From the NCBI RefSeq assembly GCF_000735605.1, contig NZ_JPKG01000006.1:434001-498000 (forward strand): a stretch of DNA of 64,000 bases, in the 5' to 3' direction. The stretch comes from Allobosea sp. LC85. GTDB lineage: Bacteria; Pseudomonadota; Alphaproteobacteria; Rhizobiales; Beijerinckiaceae. The position numbers and the translations under genes were made by a program. The notes below the pieces were generated by a model that ran no database searches, was not told the DNA's origin, and saw only the letters and a list, made by a program, of their open reading frames with translations. This document shows positions 8,072 to 14,507 of this stretch, in pieces (positions within the stretch are counted from its first letter, which is position 1; every line of letters starts with the position of its first letter).

Positions 8072-8099
8072 CGCCCCGTGCCGGTTGGGGCACGAGGCG
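8072..8099 (-). terminator. Candidate rho-independent terminator (minus strand)
   Basis: CGCCCCGTGCC and GGCACGAGGCG form an almost perfect 11-bp stem with a 6-base loop. Read on the minus strand the stem is followed directly by TTTT. No confident gene lies immediately upstream on that strand, so what it terminates is not clear. Confidence 0.4.
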
Positions 8100-8543
8100 C
8101 TTCTCACGGCGTCAGGCGGCGGCAACCACGGCAAAAAGACCTTCCCGACAGCCGGTGCTTTCTCCCGCGACATGCATTGCGAGTACCCTGCCGCCGGAAC
8201 GCCGTGATGTTCAGCGATGCAGGGTGGGCCGTCCAATGACAAAAATGAACCGATCAAGGCCGAACGATTCACGCGATGAATCAATGCGCTAGGAGACGCT
8301 AGGAGACTCGTGAGCCGCTTCTGGCCCTTCCGGCTACAGCCCTAGTGGGGCGGCTCCGCGCGGGCTTCTGTGTGCCTTCCTGAGGCCTCCAGGCTCACGC
8401 CCCGACTGCCCGGCCGGCAGGAAACGGAGGTGTAGGTCGAGCCGACACAGCGCCAACAGCGGGCAGGCTCCAGGTTCCTCACGGCATCGGTTGAGAAGGG
8501 TGCCAGTCGCGGACGCTCTAGGAATGTCGACCCCACATGGGGG

Positions 8544-8591
8544 AAACTCACATCCGTCGCCTCGTGGGTGGTCTCTCGCGTGAGTCACCCC
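8544..8591. repeat. 48-bp imperfect direct repeat, copy 1
   Basis: 41 of 48 positions match 9570-9617 in the same orientation. Its core is GTGGGTGG-CTCTCGCGTG and it ends in ACCCC. It lies in noncoding sequence and the pair bracket about 1 kb with the genes at 8796 and 9311. Confidence 0.6.
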
Positions 8592-8795
8592 AGAAGAGGT
8601 CTCAAGCTAACGCAAAGTTCCGCCACAATCAGCCTGTTAGCTGCGCACTGAGGCCGAGCCACATACTGCTCGCCAAAGGTCTCTCATGGGTTATGCCCGT
8701 CTCCAAGGTGCGCTGGTTCGCGCTTTGGCTGACGCCGAGCATTCTCATGGACGTTCGCCGCCCGCCCCCTTGGAGCCATCCAAGGAGGTGTCGGA

Positions 8796-9056
8796 ATGGG
8801 AAGCGTCGAACTTTACTTCAACAACAAGCTGCTTGGCCGGTTTCCATCGCCTTATGCGGCGGCGCGATGGGTCCTAGATCACGATCCGGCGTGCGTCGCG
8901 AGCGATGGAGGAGAGTGGCCCCTCCGCATTCTCAGAGGATGGGAATCTAAGGGAAGCCGTAGCTTCATCCGCGATTGCCCTCCCGCTGCCGGCTTAGCGC
9001 CTACCGCACTGCACGCGGAGGCGGAGCACATCCGCATGGTTGGTTGGTCCGGCTGA
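8796..9056 (+). CDS. Hypothetical protein
   Basis: 86 residues from ATG 8796, supported by a textbook AAGGAGGTG about 6 bases upstream. The N-terminal half looks folded (SVELYFNNKLLGRFPSPYAAARWVLDHDP, then EWPLRILRGW), resembling a small mixed alpha/beta protein; the last third is less ordered. After its TGA the same frame remains open to 9344, reading EALNAWQAQSRARGLAIH, but that part has no clear start signal and I do not call it. No family is recognised. Confidence 0.55.
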   Translation: MGSVELYFNNKLLGRFPSPYAAARWVLDHDPACVASDGGEWPLRILRGWESKGSRSFIRDCPPAAGLAPTALHAEAEHIRMVGWSG

Positions 9057-9310
9057 ACAGAAGACGGCGACCTCTGCCCCGGCGAAGGCGTGGAGGCGCT
9101 AAACGCGTGGCAGGCCCAAAGCCGCGCCCGAGGGCTCGCCATACATACCCCCGCACCATCGCCTTTTCGCGGACGGGAGACCCCCGCTCGGGGGACTTTC
9201 AGCCGGCCGTTGTGCTCGGGCGTTATGGCGAACTGCCGGGAGGCCTTGAGGCATTCATGGCGGAGGCGTCGGGCCAATGAGCGTCGCTCGCAAAGAGGAG
9301 GCTGCGCAGG

Positions 9311-9578
9311 GTGGTGGGCTTTAGGTCTCAGACGCGGAGATTGACGGCCGTGCTCCAGGAGGCCAGCGGCGATCCTCGGGAGGCCATCCGCATGCTGATC
9401 CAGGAACTTGGCCACGATGGCGCTCGATGCGGACGCTGCGGCGTCTCGGGGCTTCCTGCGGGGGCGGTTCTCAGAGGGGGCCACAGACGGCGACCCGAAG
9501 AGAGCGAGGGGGTCTAGCCGTGGTGCAGCGCTCAAAGCGGAGCCTTGGGCCGGTCCTCGCGAAGTGAGAAAACTCTGA
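9311..9578 (+). pseudogene. Small hypothetical gene, apparently frameshifted near 9410
   Basis: Frame 1 (GTG 9311) reads TRRLTAVLQEASGDPREAIRM and then LIQEL before degenerating. From 9411 the next frame reads LATMALDADAAASRGFLRGR and FSEGATDGDPKRARG to a TGA at 9576-9578. Joined at CTT-g-GCC (skipping one base) they give one continuous helical protein of the type 'GDPREAIRxLI-EL-...-ALDADAAASRGFxRGR' that I associate with short Rhizobiales phage proteins. The simplest reading is a one-base insertion or a sequencing error; a programmed +1 shift is possible but unsupported. Without the shift, two overlapping short frames remain. Confidence 0.35.
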
Positions 9579-9617
9579 TCCGTCGTCCCGTGGGTGGCCT
9601 CTCGCGTGTGTGACCCC
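9570..9617. repeat. 48-bp imperfect direct repeat, copy 2
   Basis: Matches 8544-8591 at 41 of 48 positions. It sits between the end of the frameshifted small gene and the stop codon of the convergent nuclease-like gene (9622). Confidence 0.6.
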
Positions 9618-9621
9618 TATC

Positions 9622-10356
9622 TTATGCTGATGGCTCGGCGAAGCGCTTCAATAACTCTGAGCTACGAAAAGATCGAAACCGCACCGTCACTGAATCGGAG
9701 CCGGTGAGATGCGGGTCCTGACCTTGCCCTAGCCGAGGACTAGTAAAGTCACTCTCATACACTTGACAGATTATGATCACGGCTCTGTGCCAATTCATCT
9801 GGCTTACAAGTCCTTTCAGGCGATACGCAGCGCGTTCCAATCTGTCTGGTCGGCTCCCTCTAAGCCGTGAGTACTTGACCTCGAACAGATGCGGCGAGCC
9901 GTTAATCATCGCAAAGCCGTCAACAAGAACGTTTGCTATCGATATCTGACGTGTGATGGCCGCTCCATACTCAAGCTGGAGAGCACGAAGCGCCAAGTCC
10001 TCCATAAGCAAGGCTCGCTCCGCAACGCCTGTTGGAGATTGCCGCAGGGACGAGGCAGGCTCAGGCTCTGGCGGCATCTCTACCCGCTCGGCCCCTGGTT
10101 GCTGCGGAGCCTCTAGCGCAGACTGCTCTGAGGCCGCTACCGCAACCTCGTTTTGGACAGCTTGTCGCTGAGCTTCTTCAGTCTGCGGCTTCAGTTCGTC
10201 CAAGGAGACTGGGCCGATCTTCAACCCGCCCCCGGAGTCAATGCGCTTTTGCAGAGAAGTAAGTAGCCGCTCAATGTGCCCGTGGTACTTCCAGCCAATT
10301 ACGCCGATAAGCCCAACCCACAGAATAGTTTGAATAACGGGCGCCCAATGCTCCAT
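9622..10356 (-). CDS. Membrane-anchored protein with PD-(D/E)XK nuclease-like domain
   Basis: 244 residues. Residues about 8-21 (IQTILWVGLIGVIG) form one membrane span; residues 55-110 are a Gln/Ala/Pro-rich linker; residues 112-244 form a compact domain. In it, a helix LALRALQLEYGAA is followed by ANVLVDGFAMINGSPHLFEVKYS, which fits the restriction-endonuclease-like core: Asp146, then Glu159-x-Lys161 (EVK), with a following strand RAVIIICQV. This is the layout of Mrr/NERD-type nucleases. The nuclease call is inference from this motif alone. It lies 91 bases downstream of the co-oriented gene at 10448, at the attR end of the element, where cargo genes usually sit, so a defence or exclusion role is plausible. 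Confidence 0.5.
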   Translation of the reverse strand: MEHWAPVIQTILWVGLIGVIGWKYHGHIERLLTSLQKRIDSGGGLKIGPVSLDELKPQTEEAQRQAVQNEVAVAASEQSALEAPQQPGAERVEMPPEPEPASSLRQSPTGVAERALLMEDLALRALQLEYGAAITRQISIANVLVDGFAMINGSPHLFEVKYSRLRGSRPDRLERAAYRLKGLVSQMNWHRAVIIICQVYESDFTSPRLGQGQDPHLTGSDSVTVRFRSFRSSELLKRFAEPSA

Positions 10357-10447
10357 TCGGAATGCCTTACGATGACTATGAGATTAGGCCAAGAGCTTGC
10401 CTCGACGTCACTCTAAATTTTAACCCAGCGGAAAAGCGATGCCCCGC

Positions 10448-11098
10448 TCAAAGCTTAAAGCCGAAGAAACTAGCCACCGCGTTGAGAGCTAGCCCCACGC
10501 CCTTCTTCAAGACCTCTTCGGATGCCTTTGAGGCTGCCCAACGCAGGGGCGCCAGAAGGAGACGCTCGGCCAAGCCCCTATCGATCTGCTCAGCGTCTAG
10601 CAGCTTTCGGCCGGCTTCAAGTTCCGCGACACGCTGCGATGCCTCACGGGGAGTATCGGCGCTCAAGGAATTGCTACCGCGGAGTTCGGCAATCACTCGC
10701 CCCATCTCTGCATCAAGGGCTTTGAAAGCGTCGGCGGAACGGTCGAGCTGAATAACGGCCGGGGGCGCGGGATTGGTCGCCTGCTGGGCCTGCTCAATCT
10801 CCTCATGAATTTCATCGTAGTGCAGTTCCGCCGCATACTCCTCGGCCGCCCTTAGCCCCCTCCCGGTGATCGTGACGGAGGTTCCATCGCCAAGCAGCGC
10901 GTTGATCCGTAGAAGTCCTTCGTCAGCCAGCTCCTTCGCGGCCTCTAGGGGCCAACTCCGCGAGTAGATACCCGGTACTAGTCTAGCTACAGTTGCGGCA
11001 GTGGCGAAGCGCGTTGTGTCTCCCTCCGTGCTAATTGCGAGTTGCACTAGAAGGTGCTTCGCAAACTCGGAGTACGATAGCTTTTCCTGCTGCGGCAT
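10448..11098 (-). CDS. Hypothetical protein with winged-helix-like N-terminus and coiled coil
   Basis: 216 residues from ATG 11096-11098; the open frame runs further to 11266, but that would cross the att repeat, so the internal ATG is preferred. Residues 1-80 look like a winged-helix domain (LSYSEFAKHLLVQLAISTEG, then AAKELADEGLLRIN and a wing DGTSVTITGRG). Residues 85-165 are helical with heptad character, and the C-terminus has an amphipathic to hydrophobic stretch (LALNAVASFFGFKL) that may touch the membrane. No family is recognised. It is the first gene inside attR and probably forms an operon with the nuclease-like gene downstream. Confidence 0.55.
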   Translation of the reverse strand: MPQQEKLSYSEFAKHLLVQLAISTEGDTTRFATAATVARLVPGIYSRSWPLEAAKELADEGLLRINALLGDGTSVTITGRGLRAAEEYAAELHYDEIHEEIEQAQQATNPAPPAVIQLDRSADAFKALDAEMGRVIAELRGSNSLSADTPREASQRVAELEAGRKLLDAEQIDRGLAERLLLAPLRWAASKASEEVLKKGVGLALNAVASFFGFKL

Positions 11099-11248
11099 TA
11101 GTCTTCCACCCTCCACGTGCCAATAGTGACGTGGATGCAATCTCGGCACAATGGGGCCTCCGGCCGTGAGCCCCAACCGTGTAACAAACCCACTTGACCG
11201 CGCCGAATTTCCCTTTAGTTTCAACAAAATCTGGTTGCAAAAGCGCAA

Positions 11249-11270
11249 TCCTCTCCTGGGCACCACTCTT
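11249..11270 (+). repeat. attR core, 22-bp direct repeat (copy 2)
   Basis: Exact copy of 438-459. It contains the tRNA-Leu 3' end sequence (ctcctgggcacca) but no upstream tRNA body, so it is the remnant half-site left by integration. The chromosome resumes to the right. Confidence 0.9.
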
Positions 11271-11871
11271 TAGCGCTTCGGCGTCGAAGAGGTAGGTTTT
11301 GTAAAGACTTACGGCTTACCGCCTTTCTTATGGCGGTTCCGAGAAAGTCGATTGCAAGGCACATCCCCTCACTACCAAGAGGGGTATGACGACATGATGA
11401 TCCGGGCGCCCGCCGACCTTTGCAAGGTCGCGCGCGGCTGCACCGTGACGCCATCTTCAGCAACACATCCGCGACCACCAGGATTACGGCCGGCGTCCAG
11501 CTGCAACTGCGGACCAGACGAGCCTCGAGCGACATTCGTCTACGCCACCTGTCCGCGCCGACGCGCTTGTCACAAGACGAGAGACCGCCGCGCGCTCGGA
11601 TACGCCTTCCCCACGCCCGATTACCCCTCGCGGTTGGACGCCATTCAGGCTTCGCATGCATGCCAAGCCATGATGGGCGCGGCTGTCATCGTCACGGACA
11701 CATCCACACCGGCTCATGCGGCACCTTCATCTCAGCACGGTGCCTTAAGGAGAGCAAAACCCGTCATGAGGTCGTGCCCTGCATATCAATCGCGCCGGGA
11801 AACCCCTTAACGTCGCGTCATTGATTCGGCTGGCGAAGCGGCATTGCCGCTCTTAGAGGGGCGACGGGACT
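11271..11871. other. 600 bp without a confident gene, right of attR
   Basis: Chromosomal sequence that followed tRNA-Leu before integration. A frame spanning 11352-11810 has no ribosome-binding site, erratic composition (many Cys, Arg and Pro) and competing frames on both strands, so I treat it as noncoding. A short ACCGCC/GGCGGT hairpin near 11319-11338 may serve as the tRNA terminator. Confidence 0.45.
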
Positions 11872-12876
11872 ATGCTTCGAGGCGGGGCCAGGCGCACAGC
11901 GCTTGGGTTGAGGACGGCGCGCGCCCTTGTCGCGGTCGGTGCAGCAGCCTGCTGGGGCCTGGCGCCCCATGCGGCGCAGGCAGCAGAGAACGGCACGGGT
12001 TTCTATCTCCTCGGCGGTCGCGGGCCGATGGCGGGATATCTGCCTCCGCCCGGGTTCTATTTCGAAAGCGACACCTATTCCTACGACGCGAAGCTCGATG
12101 CCCGGAGATCGCTTCCGGCGGGCGGCAGGGTCATCGCCAATGTGCGCAGCCAGGCGCGTGCCGACTTCCTGAATGGAACCTGGGTGACGCCCTGGGAGGC
12201 TCTTGGCGGCAATCTCGCGCTGGGTGCCGTCCTGCCCGTCGGGCGTGTCGCGGTCTCGGCTGGCGTCGAGCTCGATTCGCCGCGCACGAACACGATCATC
12301 GGACGCTCGCTCCGCGACAAGGCGACCATCGTCGGCGATCCCGTCCTCTCCGCCACATTGGGATGGCATTCCGGCAAGTTCCACTGGAGCACGACGGCCC
12401 TCGTCAATGTCCCTGTCGGCGACTATCGCAACGGGCAGCTCGCCAACCTCGCCTTTCATCGCTGGGCGAGCGATCTCTCCGGCGCCCTGACCTGGTTCGA
12501 TCCGGAAACGGGCATTGACCTCTCCACGGCGGTCGGCGTGACCCTCAACGGCACCAATCACGCGACGGACTACCGGACGGGAACCGAGTTTCACGTCGAA
12601 TGGGCCGCGTCGAAGGCTATCACCAGCGCGCTCTCGGCCGGCATCATCGGCTACCACTACCAGCAGGTCACGGGTGACAGCGGCGCCGGCGCCCAGCTCG
12701 GCGCCTACAAGGGACGGACCACGGCACTCGGCGGAACGATCGCGTATAATTTCGAGATCGGCAAAACGCCGATCTCGGCGCGCATCAAGGTGCTGCGTGA
12801 GTTCAGCGTCGAGAACCGGGCGCGCGGGACAGTGGGCCTGCTCACGGTGTCCCTCCCCCTCACCGTGTCCCGATAG
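11872..12876 (+). CDS. SphA/phenol-MetA-type outer-membrane protein
   Basis: 334 residues with a long N-terminal export signal (ALVAVGAAACWGLAPHAAQA, cleavage near residue 38). The mature part is rich in alternating beta strands with aromatic ends (GGRGPMAGYLPPPGFYFESDTYSYDAKL, WVTPWEALGGNLALGAVLPVG, TALVNVPVGDYRNGQLANLAFHRWA) and ends in an amphipathic strand (GLLTVSLPLTVSR). This is the pattern of the transporter-like family that includes SphA and the MetA-pathway phenol degradation protein (PF13557), beta-barrel proteins thought to pass hydrophobic substrates. Start at ATG 11872 behind GAGGGG. It stands alone, with a hairpin following. Confidence 0.8.
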   Translation: MLRGGARRTALGLRTARALVAVGAAACWGLAPHAAQAAENGTGFYLLGGRGPMAGYLPPPGFYFESDTYSYDAKLDARRSLPAGGRVIANVRSQARADFLNGTWVTPWEALGGNLALGAVLPVGRVAVSAGVELDSPRTNTIIGRSLRDKATIVGDPVLSATLGWHSGKFHWSTTALVNVPVGDYRNGQLANLAFHRWASDLSGALTWFDPETGIDLSTAVGVTLNGTNHATDYRTGTEFHVEWAASKAITSALSAGIIGYHYQQVTGDSGAGAQLGAYKGRTTALGGTIAYNFEIGKTPISARIKVLREFSVENRARGTVGLLTVSLPLTVSR

Positions 12877-12885
12877 CCAACAGAC

Positions 12886-12920
12886 GAACGGTCGCGCCAG
12901 TCTTGCCGGCGCGGCCGTTC
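12886..12920 (+). terminator. Hairpin downstream of the SphA-like gene
   Basis: GAACGGTCGCGCC pairs with GGCGCGGCCGTTC (one mismatch) around a 9-base loop, 10 bases after the stop. Only a weak T stretch follows (gagtttc), so termination efficiency is uncertain. Confidence 0.45.
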
Positions 12921-12992
12921 AGAGTTTCAGCTTGCAGGGTCGCCTCCCCTTTGGACCACCAGCTTATGCAGCAGGCGGCCCGATGGTCCGGT

Positions 12993-13185
12993 CTTTCCTG
13001 ACTGCACTTGCCTGACTGCACTTGCCTGCCTGCTACTTGCCTGGCTGCTACTTGCCTGGCTGCTACTTGCCTGGCTGCTACTTGCCTGGCTGCTACTTGC
13101 CTGCCTGCTACTTGCCTGCCTGCTACTTGCCTGGCTGCTACTTGCCTGCCTGCTACTTGCCTGCCTGCTACTTGCCTGCCTGCTA
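12993..13185. repeat. 15-bp minisatellite, 11 full units plus two degenerate 14-bp units
   Basis: From 13021 to 13185 the unit CTTGCCTG(G/C)CTGCTA occurs eleven times without a gap; the only variation is G or C at the ninth base. Two 14-bp relatives (ctttcctgactgca and cttgcctgactgca) precede it at 12993-13020. The array directly abuts and includes the stop codon of the minus-strand hydrolase gene: on that strand each unit starts with AAGTAG, i.e. Lys-stop, so the array consists of copies of the end of the gene. Confidence 0.95.
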
Positions 13186-14280
13186 CTTGGCGAATTCGAG
13201 CGCCGGTGGCGTCAGGTTGATCCTGAACGGCGCGACACGCAGTGCCTTCGCATCCAGATCGAAGCTGTTCAGATCAACCGCCCGCAGGACCTGATCCTTG
13301 TAGCCCTTGATGTAGTACTTCCTGGCCCGCAAGTCGGCGACCGAGGTCCACTGGGTGTATTCGAGCTCACCGCCCTTCGCAGCCGAGTCGATGAAGCCGA
13401 TCGGGATATCGAAATTGTTCATGATGTGCTCGACAAGGCGCACGGTCTGCGGGCCATCGGGAAGCTGCTTGGCCGACGCGGCATAGCCGAGCGCGCGAAT
13501 GAAGCGCGAGGGCGGGGTCGGATCGCCCGGGATGCCCAGCAACCCGGACCCCTGACCGAACGGCGCAAACGTCTTCCCACCGATCTTCAACGGATCGGCC
13601 GCGACCGGCGACATCTTCACGTAGTTGCGGATATTGTTGAGGTGCCAGTCGAAGGGCGGCGAGTTGGTCAGGACGCCCATCGGGTTGTCATAGACCTTCA
13701 GCTTCCCGCCGATCGGCTCGATGACGATCGAGGCGCCGGTCGCATCATGGATCGGGAAATGGAAGGGCAAGGTGAAGTTCACGATCGGCGCAGGCAGATC
13801 GATGATCGCCGCCTTGTCGAGCGCCGCCTTCACCTCGGCAACGGTCGAGAAATTCGACAGCACCCAGCTCAGGAACTCCCACGGCGCCAGCGCGGTGCGT
13901 CCATCGGCCTTCTCAGGCGGCGTATAGCTGGCGAAATCGGGGAAATAGAGCGCGCCACCGGCAAGCCCCTTCTCGTTCATGCCGTCCGAGACGAAGGGCT
14001 GGCCGAAGCTCATGACGCCGACGAAGGCGTAACGCGACGTCCATTTGACACCAGGCGCATTTCTCGGGCGCGTTCCGACGAACTCGAAGTTGCGCGGCAC
14101 GACGACGACATCGGACTGGGTCTCGATCGCGTATTCCAGCGTGCGGCCGTAGACCGGCGTTCCATCCGCCGCCATCAGAAGGATATTGGTGCAGGCCTGA
14201 ACCGGCATCACTCCGGCTATCAGGCCAGCCATCACGGCCGCGATGCCCCGTTTAACAAATCCCCAACCGCCAAGACGCAT
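13183..14280 (-). CDS. Secreted choloylglycine hydrolase family protein (Ntn amidohydrolase)
   Basis: 365 residues from ATG 14278-14280, chosen because GGAG lies about 10 bases upstream; another ATG is at 14295. An export signal (RGIAAVMAGLIAGVMPVQA) ends directly before Cys30, which after cleavage becomes the N-terminal nucleophile of the linear amide C-N hydrolases (CTNILLMAADGTPVYGRTLEY). Other family landmarks are GMNEKGLAGGALYF, VLTNSPPFDWHLNNIRNY and the Arg in PSRFIRALGY. The family contains bile-salt hydrolases, penicillin V acylases and N-acyl-homoserine-lactone acylases; the substrate here cannot be told. The export signal places it in the periplasm. Its stop lies in the last unit of a 15-bp repeat array. 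Confidence 0.9.
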   Translation of the reverse strand: MRLGGWGFVKRGIAAVMAGLIAGVMPVQACTNILLMAADGTPVYGRTLEYAIETQSDVVVVPRNFEFVGTRPRNAPGVKWTSRYAFVGVMSFGQPFVSDGMNEKGLAGGALYFPDFASYTPPEKADGRTALAPWEFLSWVLSNFSTVAEVKAALDKAAIIDLPAPIVNFTLPFHFPIHDATGASIVIEPIGGKLKVYDNPMGVLTNSPPFDWHLNNIRNYVKMSPVAADPLKIGGKTFAPFGQGSGLLGIPGDPTPPSRFIRALGYAASAKQLPDGPQTVRLVEHIMNNFDIPIGFIDSAAKGGELEYTQWTSVADLRARKYYIKGYKDQVLRAVDLNSFDLDAKALRVAPFRINLTPPALEFAK

Positions 14281-14507
14281 GCCACGTTTCTCCAAGGTAA
14301 AGCGGCTGTCTTGTTAGTGGGCCGGGAACCCAACAATCGTGAATGGCCCGGATCAGCGCTCAACTTTTGAGCGAAATGGAGAAAGTCAGTAAACCTGTGC
14401 TTAATGCCCGTGTCCCCGCCCGAGTGGCGCGAAGGGCCGTCGGATCGCCACGCATGTCTGGGCCGCTGGAGCGCGGTCCGGCATCAACCCTTGATGCCGA
14501 TCCGGCC

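Larger units (their letters stand above)
7401..8795. other. ORF-poor zone of the element, no confident gene
   Basis: Nearly 1.4 kb without a frame I can defend on either strand. A TTGACA lies near 7435, shortly upstream of the serine recombinase. The zone includes a strong hairpin (8072-8099), the inverted repeat AGCTAAC...GTTAGCT near 8606-8643, and the first copy of a 48-bp repeat (8544-8591). Competing frames at 7691-7999 give a His-rich product on one strand and a hydrophobic one on the other, and neither has a convincing start. It could hold recombination or replication sites or a decayed gene. Confidence 0.4.
439..11260. mobile_element. tRNA-Leu-integrated element, about 10.8 kb
   Basis: Bounded by identical 22-bp repeats at 438-459 and 11249-11270, of which the first is the 3' end of tRNA-Leu. 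It contains a tyrosine recombinase beside attL, a serine recombinase, a set of coupled genes resembling nucleic-acid enzymes, several very small proteins and a two-gene cargo next to attR. There are no capsid, terminase, portal or conjugation genes, so it is neither a complete prophage nor a self-transmissible ICE; a satellite, a mobilisable island or a decayed phage are possible. Codon use in part of it (for example 5446-6015) is visibly AT-richer than in the surrounding chromosome. Exact crossover points within the repeats cannot be told. Confidence 0.85.

Noticed and set aside
8686..8877. Plus-strand frame starting MGYARLQGALVRALADAEHSHG
   Set aside because: It overlaps the gene at 8796 in another frame and has no ribosome-binding site; the N-terminal part looks protein-like, so it was considered.
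9057..9344. Open continuation of the 8796 frame after its stop (EALNAWQAQSRARGLAIH)
   Set aside because: Stop read-through has no support and no start signal precedes this part; it decays into low-complexity sequence.
8879..9535. Minus-strand frame of 218 codons
   Set aside because: Opposes the well-supported start at 8796 and the helical plus-strand frames near 9311-9578; product is Arg/Ser/Pro-rich and without recognisable structure. Its N-terminal 60 residues are the only protein-like part, so a doubt remains.
11352..11810. Plus-strand frame of 152 codons right of attR
   Set aside because: No ribosome-binding site, unusual Cys/Arg/Pro composition and similar-length frames in other phases.
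13021..13185. CRISPR-like regular repeat
   Set aside because: Units are contiguous 15-mers with no spacers, and no cas genes are present.
13008..13220. Plus-strand frame encoding CLAATCLPAT repeats
   Set aside because: It is only the translation of the 15-bp minisatellite, whose period is a multiple of three; no start signal and no plausible protein.
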